Below, piece by piece: positions 1 through 6,426 of a stretch of DNA of 9,529 nt. The notes under the pieces were generated by a model. It had not been told where the DNA came from and did not search any database. It saw only the letters and a list, made by a program, of their open reading frames with translations. Source of the DNA: Pseudomonadota bacterium. Its GTDB lineage: Bacteria > Pseudomonadota > Gammaproteobacteria > Xanthomonadales > Rhodanobacteraceae. Position 1 is the first letter of the stretch, and each line of letters starts with the position of its first letter. The DNA lies in contig JAEZQS010000026.1 of assembly GCA_023412995.1 (NCBI GenBank), forward strand, positions 1-9,529, given 5' to 3'. The position numbers and the translations under genes were made by a program.

Positions 1-45
1 CCAGGGCACGTCGCGCGGCCGCATCGCGGTCAGGCTGCGCAGCAT
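1..45 (-). CDS. Start of a leftward gene cut by the window edge, possibly a GNAT acetyltransferase
   Basis: After the nbaC stop codon an open frame continues leftward off the window. Its first ATG is at 45 and a second is at 24; the visible peptide reads MLRSLTAMRPRDVPW. The R-P-x-D-x-P-W pattern resembles the first strand and helix of GNAT acetyltransferases such as RimI, but 15 residues are too few to settle this. It does not resemble the N-termini I would expect for kynureninase or ACMSD. Neither ATG has a clear Shine-Dalgarno sequence. The frame is also open further upstream into the end of nbaC, so the true start is uncertain. It could be the next member of the same leftward operon, or a chance frame. 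Confidence 0.3.
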   Translation of the reverse strand, partial: MLRSLTAMRPRDVPW

Positions 46-88
46 CGGCGGGCGGCGCAGGCGCGGGCGGGGGACCGGTGCGCCGCGC

Positions 89-607
89 TCAGCGGCGGCC
101 TTCCGGCACCGGATCGAGGTGCCCGCAGGCACTGCAGGTGCGTGCCTCGCGCGAGCCGTAGTAGCGCTCGAACACCGGCGGGAAGTCCTTCTCGATGCTT
201 TCCAGCACGAAGGACTCCTCGTACAGGCGGTGGTTGCATTGCTGGCAGAACCACACCAGGCCGTCGCGTTCGCCCGGCAGGCGCCGCCGCTCGACCACCA
301 GGCCGACCGATCCGGCCATGCGCTGCGGCGAATGCGGCACGCGCGGCGGCAGGTAGAACATCTCGCCGGCGCGGATCGGGATGTCGCGCGCGCGGCCGTG
401 CTCCTGGATGCGCAGCACCATCTCGCCCTCGAGCTGATGGAAGAACTCGGGCCCCTCGTCGATGTGGTAGTCGCTGCGCTGGTTGGGACCGCCCACCAGC
501 ATGACGATGAAGTCGCCGTCGACGAAGCAGGTGTTGCCGACCGGGGGCTTCAGCAGGTGGCGGTGCTCGTCGATCCAGCGCTGCAGGTTGACCGGGTCGG
601 GCAGCAT
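89..607 (-). CDS. nbaC: 3-hydroxyanthranilate 3,4-dioxygenase
   Basis: This cytosolic Fe(II) ring-cleaving dioxygenase opens 3-hydroxyanthranilate with O2 to give 2-amino-3-carboxymuconate semialdehyde in tryptophan/kynurenine breakdown. The protein is 172 aa, the usual bacterial length. It has a single cupin fold: the iron ligands are expected to be H48, E54 (in YHIDEGPEFF) and H92 (in PPRVPHS). R44, R96 and E106 sit where the substrate-binding residues of the Cupriavidus metallidurans enzyme lie (R47, R99, E110). The C-terminus keeps the extra rubredoxin-like iron site typical of bacterial enzymes, C121-x2-C124 and C158-x2-C161. The ATG at 607 is chosen because MLPDPVNLQRW matches the family N-terminus and a GAGG lies 8 bases upstream. 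The frame is open further upstream, but that part does not look like protein. It is the last complete gene of the leftward run, 91 bases after the RidA gene. Confidence 0.96.
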   Translation of the reverse strand: MLPDPVNLQRWIDEHRHLLKPPVGNTCFVDGDFIVMLVGGPNQRSDYHIDEGPEFFHQLEGEMVLRIQEHGRARDIPIRAGEMFYLPPRVPHSPQRMAGSVGLVVERRRLPGERDGLVWFCQQCNHRLYEESFVLESIEKDFPPVFERYYGSREARTCSACGHLDPVPEGRR

Positions 608-698
608 GGCCGTGCCTCGCGAGGGGGAAACGCCATTGTACTGCCGCCGGCGCGGCCAGCCGGCGCTGCGCACCGGCACGACGCCCGCACAATCGGCG
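608..698 (-). promoter_or_regulatory. Spacer before nbaC with possible internal promoter
   Basis: This is one of the two largest gaps in the leftward run (91 bases; the gap before the HEPN gene is 79). On the minus strand it contains TACAAT at 640-635, a good -10 hexamer in an otherwise GC-only stretch, placing a transcript start about 20 bases before the nbaC ATG. No convincing -35 hexamer lies 16-18 bases upstream. Just upstream of the hexamer, GCCGGC at 646-651 and again at 659-664 can pair to form a 6-bp GC hairpin with a 7-base loop and no T tract. The spacer may let nbaC be transcribed separately from the rest of the run; this is inference. Confidence 0.3.
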
Positions 699-1145
699 TC
701 AGGTCCCCTCGCGCGCCGCCGTCGCCGGCAGGGCGGCAATGCACTTGAGCTCGATCGCGATCGGCGTTGGCAGCGCGCTGATGCCGAGCGTGGTCCGGCA
801 GGGCGCCGTGGCGGGATCGGGGAAGTGCTCGGCGTAGAGGCGGTTGTAGGTGGGGAAATCGCGCGCCATGTCGGTCAGGAACACGGTGACGTCGACCAGG
901 TCCTCCCAGCGCGCGCCGCTTGCCTGCAGCACCGCGCGCACGTTGGCGAACACCTGCCGGCACTGCGCCGCGATGTCGTAGGCGACGAGGCGCCCGCCGG
1001 CGTCGAGCACGTTGCCGGGGATGGCGTTGCTGCCGGACATGCGCGGGCCGACGCCGGAAAGGAACAGGAGGTCGCCCACGCGCCGGGCGTGCGGATAGGC
1101 GCCGACGGGTGCCGGCGCCGCGCTGGCGTGGATGGCATCGCTCAT
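699..1145 (-). CDS. RidA/YjgF family protein, likely 2-aminomuconate deaminase
   Basis: A 148-aa member of the RidA (YjgF/YER057c/UK114) family of small trimeric enzymes that hydrolyse enamine/imine bonds. The family signature is in the C-terminal third: R117 in APCRTTLGI and E132 in PIAIELKCIA correspond to the imine-binding Arg105 and Glu120 of E. coli RidA. The N-terminal strands (PVGAYPHARRVGDLLFLSGVGP) are also typical. RidA homologues encoded beside 3-hydroxyanthranilate genes (NbaF/AmnD type) deaminate 2-aminomuconate to 4-oxalocrotonate. The location next to nbaC and in one run with a 2-aminomuconic-semialdehyde-type dehydrogenase supports that role over general 2-aminoacrylate detoxification. 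Its ATG overlaps the TGA of the preceding gene (ATGA), and a GGAG lies 8 bases upstream of the ATG, so translational coupling is likely. The specific substrate is inferred from context. Confidence 0.88.
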   Translation of the reverse strand: MSDAIHASAAPAPVGAYPHARRVGDLLFLSGVGPRMSGSNAIPGNVLDAGGRLVAYDIAAQCRQVFANVRAVLQASGARWEDLVDVTVFLTDMARDFPTYNRLYAEHFPDPATAPCRTTLGISALPTPIAIELKCIAALPATAAREGT

Positions 1146-2500
1146 GGTGCGGGCTCCGTCGCGGCGACATCGATCGTGCGCCGCGAGATGGGGCGGTCCT
1201 CGTCGTCCACCGCCACCAGGCGGTAACGCCCGGGGCGAAGGTAGAGGTCGCCACTGACCTGCGCGCCGCGCTGGAACAGCCGCTCCTGCGGCCGCACGGC
1301 GTCCTTGACCGGATCGAGCACCAGGCGGTCGGACGGGATGGCGTCATCGTTTTCTGCGAGCGGGCGCGCCTCGACCAGGCACGGGAAGCGGTCCTGGCAG
1401 AAGCTGCCTTCCACCGCATAGCGACGGCGCAGTCCGCCGAGCTCGGCCCAGGTCGGGCGCCCGGCGCGCACCTCGACCGGCGGGAAGAACACGCTGGCGT
1501 CGTAGGCGCCGGGCTTGAGCGACCACGGCTTGCCGTCCTTCATCATCACCACCGGTCGGGTCGGGCGCACGACATCGACCACGGCGTGGTACCACGGGTG
1601 GTTCTCGGTGCCGGGCGGGTGTTCGATCAGCATCGTCTGCTCGATGGTGAGCGGATCGATGCCGCTGATCCGGCGGAAGTGCTGCGCCATGCTGCGGCCG
1701 CCGAGATAGCGGCCGTTTTCCTGGATGTGGGCGTAGCCGGCATTGACCACCACGCGTGCATCGGGGTCGTCCTTGAACACGCGCCGGTAGAGGTTCTTCG
1801 CCTGCGCGTGCTCGCGCACGTCGCCGTTGCCTTCCTGTTCGCTTTCATAGGCCACCACCTTGAAGCCGAGCGCGAGCGCGGTACGCACCATCTCGGCGCA
1901 GACCGGCTCCATCGTGTAGAAGCCGCTGGCTTCGACCGGATAGCCCCTCCGGGCGAGGTCGGCGTCGCTCGCGTAGAGGGTTTCGGCGGCGAAATGGGTG
2001 TAGCCGTCGGCACGAAGGCGGGCGAGCAGCTGCACCGTCAGCGAGCGCGTCTGCGGCACGTTGTGCGCCTCGTTGAGGAAGATCGCCTGGCGCCCATGCG
2101 CCAGCGCCGCGATCGCATCGATGGCCGGTTGCGCGGCGTAGCCCGCCGCGAGAGGCTGCGGCGCGTCGCCGGGCGCCGCGAGCTGGCGGATCGAATAGGA
2201 ATCGTGGGCGCCGACGTAGTCGCCGACGAAGCTCTGGTACCAGCTGAGGTACTGGCCGAAGACGATGCGGAACGCCTTGTCGTCGTTGCTGCGGTAGGCG
2301 TCGCGCATGGCGCGGTAGCGCGCCAGCAGCCCCTTGCGCGCGAGCGCTTGCTGGTACACCCGCTCGGACTGCTCGAACGCGGCCTTCTGCTGCTGCTGCC
2401 ACTGGTAGGGCGCCAGCGGCTCGTCGCTGGCGCGCGCCACCAGCGGCAGCGCCAGGGCGAACGCGAGCATGAGGGCGGCGGCGATGGCGAGGGTGCGCAC
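1142..2500 (-). CDS. Secreted ChaN/TIKI/erythromycin-esterase-like protein of unknown function
   Basis: A 452-aa protein starting at GTG 2500. The start is chosen because residues 1-24 form a signal peptide (VRT followed by a long Ala/Leu stretch) ending in VARA before SDEP. The mature protein begins with a Gln-rich helical segment that is probably coiled coil (about 32-60). A core domain carries motifs typical in order and spacing of the ChaN / TIKI-TraB / EreA-like superfamily: NEAH (143-146), AAET (E173), a Glu-rich YESEQE (218-223) and NAGYAH (H258). A C-terminal beta-rich stretch (about 418-445, GDLYLRPGRYRLVAV) follows. C368 and C374 could form a disulfide in the periplasm. The paired Glu/His motifs suggest a metal or haem site or a hydrolase, but no substrate can be assigned. 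It starts 17 bases after the carbonic anhydrase stop and its stop overlaps the RidA start. An alternative start is ATG 2470, which would shorten the signal peptide. Confidence 0.8.
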   Translation of the reverse strand: MRTLAIAAALMLAFALALPLVARASDEPLAPYQWQQQQKAAFEQSERVYQQALARKGLLARYRAMRDAYRSNDDKAFRIVFGQYLSWYQSFVGDYVGAHDSYSIRQLAAPGDAPQPLAAGYAAQPAIDAIAALAHGRQAIFLNEAHNVPQTRSLTVQLLARLRADGYTHFAAETLYASDADLARRGYPVEASGFYTMEPVCAEMVRTALALGFKVVAYESEQEGNGDVREHAQAKNLYRRVFKDDPDARVVVNAGYAHIQENGRYLGGRSMAQHFRRISGIDPLTIEQTMLIEHPPGTENHPWYHAVVDVVRPTRPVVMMKDGKPWSLKPGAYDASVFFPPVEVRAGRPTWAELGGLRRRYAVEGSFCQDRFPCLVEARPLAENDDAIPSDRLVLDPVKDAVRPQERLFQRGAQVSGDLYLRPGRYRLVAVDDEDRPISRRTIDVAATEPAP

Positions 2501-2517
2501 GTTGGCTCGTCGCGGGT

Positions 2518-3198
2518 TCAGGGTCCGGCAGCGGCAGCGACCGGGGCGGCGCCGGCGCGGGCATCCACCTGCTCCAGCGCACGCGCCACCTCGGCCTCGA
2601 TGCGGTCGCTGCCGGTCACCTGCAGGCCGAGGTCGCGCACGCGCCCGTCCTCCAGGCCGTAGATCCAGCCATGCACCGCAAGTGGCTGGCCGCGCTCCCA
2701 GGCGTCGCGGACGACGGTGGACTGGCACACGTTGGCTGCCTGCTCGATCACGTTGAGTTCGCACAGTCTGGCATGGCGGGAGGCCTGGTCGGGCAGCCGC
2801 TGCAACGCTCCGGCGTGCTTGCGCCTCACGTCGTCGACATGGCGCAGCCAGTTGTCCACCAGGCCGAGCCTCCGGTTCTCCAGCACCGCCTGCACGCCGC
2901 CGCAGCCGTAGTGGCCGACCACCAGCACGTGCGCGACCTTCAGCACGTCGACGGCGAACTGGATCGTGCTGAGCGCATTGAGGTCGCTCGGCACCACGAC
3001 GTTGGCGACGTTGCGGTGGACGAACACCTCGCCGGGCGCCATGTCGATGATCTGGTTGGCCGGCACGCGCGAATCCGAACAGCCGATCCAGAGGTACTCC
3101 GGCGCCTGCTGGCGCGACAGGCGGTCGAAGAATTCCGGGTCGCGCGCGCGCAGCGCCTCGGACCAGGCGCGGTTGCGCTCCAGCAGCTGGCTCAGCAT
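2518..3198 (-). CDS. can: Beta-class carbonic anhydrase (carbonate dehydratase)
   Basis: A 226-aa cytosolic zinc enzyme interconverting CO2 and bicarbonate, clearly related to E. coli Can (220 aa) over its whole length. Zinc ligands are C40 and D42 with R44 (CSDSR), H96 and C99 (HYGCGG). W37, R62 and Y180 match W39, R64 and Y181, which form the non-catalytic bicarbonate pocket of the type II enzymes of H. influenzae and E. coli, so bicarbonate-dependent allosteric switching is expected. The ATG at 3198 gives the E. coli-like N-terminus (MLSQLLERNRAWSEAL). A TTG-initiated extension to 3267 would overlap the dehydrogenase gene and looks unrelated to the family. No clear Shine-Dalgarno sequence precedes 3198. 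It lies 49 bases after the aldehyde dehydrogenase stop. The pathway encoded around it releases CO2, which may explain its place here. Confidence 0.95.
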   Translation of the reverse strand: MLSQLLERNRAWSEALRARDPEFFDRLSRQQAPEYLWIGCSDSRVPANQIIDMAPGEVFVHRNVANVVVPSDLNALSTIQFAVDVLKVAHVLVVGHYGCGGVQAVLENRRLGLVDNWLRHVDDVRRKHAGALQRLPDQASRHARLCELNVIEQAANVCQSTVVRDAWERGQPLAVHGWIYGLEDGRVRDLGLQVTGSDRIEAEVARALEQVDARAGAAPVAAAAGP

Positions 3199-3247
3199 GG
3201 GCGTGCGGCCCGGCGTGGTCGGCCGCGGCGCGGCCAGCGGAAACGGA

Positions 3248-4714
3248 TCATGGCGGGGAACCTCCAAGGTCGATGCAGATGTTCTTTGGCTCGGTGAAGA
3301 AGCGCAGTGCCTCGTGGCCGCCTTCGCGCCCGAGGCCGGATTCCTTGCTGCCGCCGAAGGGCGTGCGAAGGTCGCGCACCAGCCAGCAGTTGATCCAGAC
3401 GATGCCGGTTTCCAGCCGCGCCGCGACGCGATGTGCGCGTTCGAGGCTGGAGGTCCACAGCGATGCCGCCAGTCCGTAGCGGCTGGCGTTGGCGAGGGCG
3501 ACCGCCTCGTCGTCGTCGTCGAACGGGATCAGGCTCACCACCGGGCCGAAGATTTCTTCCTGGTTGGTGGCGCAGTCGTTGCCGAGCCCCTCGATCACGG
3601 TGGGTTCGACGAACCAGCCGCCGGCGCAGCGGCCGGGCAGGGTGATCGCGCTTCCGCCGGTGGCGATGCGGCCGCCTTCGGCGCGCGCCCGCGCGATGCA
3701 GCCGGTCACCTTGTCGAAATGCGCGCGCGACACCAGCGGTCCGAGGTCGCTCGAGGGCTCCTGCGGGTCGCCGACGCGCAGCGCGCGCACGCGTTCGAGG
3801 TAGCACTCGCGGAAGTCGTCGTAGATCGAACGCTGCACCAGCAGGCGCGAACCGCACAGGCAGATCTCGCCCTGGTTGGCGAATCCCGAACGCACCAGGG
3901 TGTCGAGGTTGGCATCGCTGCAGTCGAAATCGGCGAACACGATGGCCGGGTTCTTGCCGCCCATTTCCAGCGACACCTTCTTGAACGAGGAGGCCGCGGC
4001 GCGGGCGATCGCCGCACCGGTGGCCGTGCTGCCGGTGAAGGACACCGCCTTGATGCCGGGGTGGGAGACCAGCGGTGCGCCCACGCGCGGGCCGGTTCCG
4101 TTCACGATGTTGAGCACCCCGCGCGGGAAGCCGGCCTCGATCGCGAGTTCGCCCAGCCGCGCCGCCGTGCAGGGCGTCACTTCGGAAGGCTTGGCCACGA
4201 CCGCGTTGCCGGTGGCCAGCGCCGGCGCGATCTTCCACGTGAACAGGTAGAGCGGCAGGTTCCACGGCGAGATGCAGCCGACCACGCCGAGGGGCTGGCG
4301 CAGGGTGTAGTTGAGCACCCGTTCGCCCATGGCGTGGGACTCGCCCGCCCACTGCGTGACGGCGCCGGCGAAGAAGCGGAGGTTCGCCACCGCGCGGGGG
4401 ATGTCGAGGCTGCGCGCCAACCGCACCGGCTTGCCGGCATCGCGCGATTCCAGCTGCGCCAGGGGCTCCAGCTCGCGTTCCACCAGCGTCGCCAGCCGTT
4501 CCAGCCGCCGCGCGCGCTCCGCTGGCGGCAACGCACCCCAGGCCGGCGCGGCGCGGGTAGCGGCGGCAACCGCGGCCTCGATGTCGCGCTCGTCGGAATC
4601 CGGGCAGCGCGCGAACACCTCGCCGGTGGCGGGCTCGAACACGTCGAGTGTGGCGCCGCCGACAGCCGCGCACACGGCGCCATCGACGAGGTTGCCGATC
4701 AGCAGGGGATCCAT
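3248..4714 (-). CDS. 2-aminomuconic/2-hydroxymuconic semialdehyde dehydrogenase (ALDH8-like)
   Basis: A 488-aa NAD(P)-dependent aldehyde dehydrogenase. Numbering from ATG 4714, it shows oxyanion Asn N152 in SPWNLP, cofactor-loop K175 in AKPSE, FTGSTATG at 226-233, general base E250 in LEMGGKNP, and nucleophile C285 in NQGEICLC. NQGEICLCGSR and NCWLVRDLRTPFGG are the marks of the ALDH8A1 / bacterial 2-aminomuconic semialdehyde dehydrogenase group. R447 in VRDL falls at the spacing of the substrate-carboxylate Arg464 known in the Pseudomonas fluorescens enzyme. It should oxidise 2-aminomuconate 6-semialdehyde to 2-aminomuconate in 3-hydroxyanthranilate catabolism (NbaE/AmnC role), which fits nbaC and the RidA gene in the same run. 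A TTG two codons upstream is an alternative start. No strong ribosome-binding site is visible. It begins 46 bases after the HEPN gene. Confidence 0.92.
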   Translation of the reverse strand: MDPLLIGNLVDGAVCAAVGGATLDVFEPATGEVFARCPDSDERDIEAAVAAATRAAPAWGALPPAERARRLERLATLVERELEPLAQLESRDAGKPVRLARSLDIPRAVANLRFFAGAVTQWAGESHAMGERVLNYTLRQPLGVVGCISPWNLPLYLFTWKIAPALATGNAVVAKPSEVTPCTAARLGELAIEAGFPRGVLNIVNGTGPRVGAPLVSHPGIKAVSFTGSTATGAAIARAAASSFKKVSLEMGGKNPAIVFADFDCSDANLDTLVRSGFANQGEICLCGSRLLVQRSIYDDFRECYLERVRALRVGDPQEPSSDLGPLVSRAHFDKVTGCIARARAEGGRIATGGSAITLPGRCAGGWFVEPTVIEGLGNDCATNQEEIFGPVVSLIPFDDDDEAVALANASRYGLAASLWTSSLERAHRVAARLETGIVWINCWLVRDLRTPFGGSKESGLGREGGHEALRFFTEPKNICIDLGGSPP

Positions 4715-4760
4715 CGGCAAAGCTTAGCAGGCGCCGGCGCAGCCAGTGGACGGGAGCCGC

Positions 4761-5432
4761 TCAGGCGTCGGGCAGCACGGGCCAGGCGATCGGTCCGAAG
4801 TCGCTCCCGGGGTGCTCCAGCATCAGCGTGATGCAGGGCGGCACGAGGGCCTGCAGCAGGCGCGCGCCGTCGCGCACCTGCGCCCGGTTGACCTTGCTGC
4901 CGTGCGTGGCGCCGCCGTGCACGAGCTGGTTGCGCAGCACGTAGAGGCGGTCGAACACGATGGCGAGCACGGTGGCCGTGTCCTTGTCGACCAGCGCGCG
5001 CATGGCGCGCCGCGAGGCGCGCTCGAACGAGGCCTTCCAGCGCTCGTCGGCATCGTGCTCGCGCAGCCCCTTCCAGAACGGCTCGAACACGTAGCGGTTC
5101 CCAAGCAGCGTGCGCACCGGGCCGCTGTAGGTGCGGAACAGGACGGCGTGGAGCACGCCGTCGGCATCGAGCGCGAGGACCCGCGCGAAATAACCCGCCA
5201 GCAGCGTGCGCCCGCGCTGCTCGTTGCCGGACTCGCCACCGTAGGCGGCGTTGAAGGCGATCCAGAGGAACAGGAAGCGCGCATCGGGATCGTCCTCCTC
5301 GCGGCCCGCGCGCAGCAGCCAGCTGACGGCGCGGTGCAGGCGCACGCGCGAGGAATCGTCGTGCTGATGCAGTGCCTGGCGCAGCCGCTCCTTGAGCGAC
5401 CGTGCCTCGGCGGCCAGTCCTGCTGCGGCCAT
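4761..5432 (-). CDS. HEPN-domain protein, possible RNase or RNA-binding protein
   Basis: A 223-aa, mostly helical protein without signal peptide or membrane segment. The motif R167-N-Q-L-V-H172 (RNQLVHG, an R-x4-H with a polar residue after Arg) lies at the end of a long helix. This is the active-site signature of HEPN domains, many of which are metal-independent RNases. A first helical region (about 30-63) holds FLFLWIAFNAAYG, the aromatic first HEPN helix typical of the Apea-like group. The ATG at 5432 is chosen because AAGGGGA lies 5 bases upstream and the longer open frame overlaps the SDR gene. No MNT nucleotidyltransferase antitoxin partner is adjacent; both neighbours are metabolic genes. 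The gene sits between the SDR (79 bases) and the dehydrogenase (46 bases), same strand. HEPN membership is seen in the motif; RNase activity is inference. Confidence 0.75.
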   Translation of the reverse strand: MAAAGLAAEARSLKERLRQALHQHDDSSRVRLHRAVSWLLRAGREEDDPDARFLFLWIAFNAAYGGESGNEQRGRTLLAGYFARVLALDADGVLHAVLFRTYSGPVRTLLGNRYVFEPFWKGLREHDADERWKASFERASRRAMRALVDKDTATVLAIVFDRLYVLRNQLVHGGATHGSKVNRAQVRDGARLLQALVPPCITLMLEHPGSDFGPIAWPVLPDA

Positions 5433-5511
5433 GCGCGTCCCCTTCGGTGCCGGTCGAACCGATGATGGCCCGTGACGTCTCCGGGGGCCAGCCCTGTTCC
5501 CGCGAGGCGCC

Positions 5512-6300
5512 TCAGAGCGAATGCGTGCGGCCGCCGTCCACCGGTATGGCGACGCCATTGACGTAGGCCGCCGCCGGCGTGGCGAGGAAGGCGATCAAGG
5601 CGGCGACTTCGGCCGGTTCGCCGAAGCGTCCGGCGGGCACGCCACCCAGCATCGCCTGTTCGACCGCGGCCGCGTCCTTGCCGCTGGCCGCGCTGCGATC
5701 GGCGACGATCTGCGCCAGGCGCTGCGTGCGGGTGTAGCCGGGCAGCACGCTGTTGACGGTGATGCCGAAGCCGCCGAGTTCGCCGGCGAGCGTCTTGGCC
5801 CAGCTCGCCACGGCCCAGCGCACGGTGTTGGACACGCCGAGGTTGGCGATCGGCTCCTTCACCGAGGTGGAGATCACGTTGACGAGGCGCCCGTAGCCGC
5901 CGGCCTTCATGCCGGGAAGGAGGGCCTGCAGCAGCACCTGCGCGCCCACCAGGTGCTGCTCGAACGCGGCGCGGAACGCATCGGGTGGGGCCGAGTGGGC
6001 CGGGCCGCCGGGCGGCCCGCCGCTGTTGTTGACCAGCACCTGCACCGGGTGCGCATTGGCGGTGGCCTCGACTCTGGCGCGCAGGGCCTCGTGGTCCGCG
6101 AGGTCGGCGGCGATGCTGGCGTGCTGCTGCCCCGCATGCCGCCTCGGCAGGGAGGCAACGGCCGCCTCGAGCGCGTCGCGCGAGCGCGCGAGCAGGGTGA
6201 CGTCGGCGCCGCGCGCCGCCAGTTCGATCGCCGCCGCAAGGCCGATGCCCTGCGAGCCGCCACACACCAGTGCATGTTTTCCGCCCAGATCCAGATCCAT
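5512..6300 (-). CDS. SDR family oxidoreductase with substituted catalytic tetrad
   Basis: A 262-aa Rossmann-fold protein of the short-chain dehydrogenase/reductase family, resembling 3-oxoacyl-ACP reductases. The glycine motif is GGSQGIG (14-20), NNSGG is at 91-95 and the C-terminus ends in PVDGG. The strand carrying the catalytic Ser is present (VISTSVKEP, S144), but the Tyr-x3-Lys that normally follows 13 residues later reads S157-N-T-V-R161, so both catalytic residues are replaced. This is the pattern of the BKR-like SDR subgroup (CDD cd05344) noted for lacking a perfect tetrad. Function is therefore unclear: altered chemistry or a non-enzymatic role. The ATG at 6300 is preceded by GAGG at 8 bases; the open frame upstream runs through repeat DNA and is not coding. 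It is the first gene of the leftward run, so the operon promoter should lie in the repeat-bearing spacer before it. Confidence 0.88.
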   Translation of the reverse strand: MDLDLGGKHALVCGGSQGIGLAAAIELAARGADVTLLARSRDALEAAVASLPRRHAGQQHASIAADLADHEALRARVEATANAHPVQVLVNNSGGPPGGPAHSAPPDAFRAAFEQHLVGAQVLLQALLPGMKAGGYGRLVNVISTSVKEPIANLGVSNTVRWAVASWAKTLAGELGGFGITVNSVLPGYTRTQRLAQIVADRSAASGKDAAAVEQAMLGGVPAGRFGEPAEVAALIAFLATPAAAYVNGVAIPVDGGRTHSL

Positions 6301-6330
6301 CGCCCGCACCTCACGCCGACAGGAGCAGAA

Positions 6331-6426
6331 GATTGAACCACGAAGCACACGAAGAACACGAAGGAGGCAAAGCGAAAGATTGAAACACCGAGCACACCGG
6401 GCACACCGGGGAAGCAAAAGTGCAAA
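6331..6426 (+). repeat. Two tandem copies of a 47-49-base repeat with internal 9-base periodicity
   Basis: Copy 1 (6331-6377) and copy 2 (6378-6426) both open with GATTGAA and continue with A/C/G-only units: CACGAAG-CACACGAAG-AACACGAAG in the first and CACCGAG-CACACCGGG-CACACCGGG in the second. Each ends in a short A-rich tail (GGCAAAGCGAAA and AGCAAAAGTGCAAA). Over the first 35 bases 25 positions match. A third copy begins at 6427 (GGTTGAAAAGCGGA) and then decays. The element is similar to ACCACGAAG/CACACGAAG-type repeats seen between genes in various bacterial genomes; that likeness is from memory. Confidence 0.75.

Noticed and set aside
920..2662. Long rightward open frame of about 580 codons
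   Set aside because: It lies antisense to the ChaN-like and RidA genes, has Arg/His/Ala-rich composition without domains, and is a by-product of high GC3.
3199..3267. TTG-initiated upstream extension of the carbonic anhydrase
   Set aside because: It would overlap the ALDH coding end and adds a Pro/Arg-rich segment absent from E. coli Can.
2966..4831. Rightward open frame of about 620 codons
   Set aside because: Antisense to the carbonic anhydrase and aldehyde dehydrogenase genes, which have complete catalytic motifs; no recognisable protein features.
4761..5432. Classical HEPN/MNT toxin-antitoxin pair
   Set aside because: No nucleotidyltransferase (MNT) gene is adjacent; both neighbours are metabolic enzymes.
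6331..6426. CRISPR-like direct repeats
   Set aside because: Only about two diverged copies, no unique spacers of constant length, no cas genes; internal 9-base periodicity fits an intergenic repeat family.
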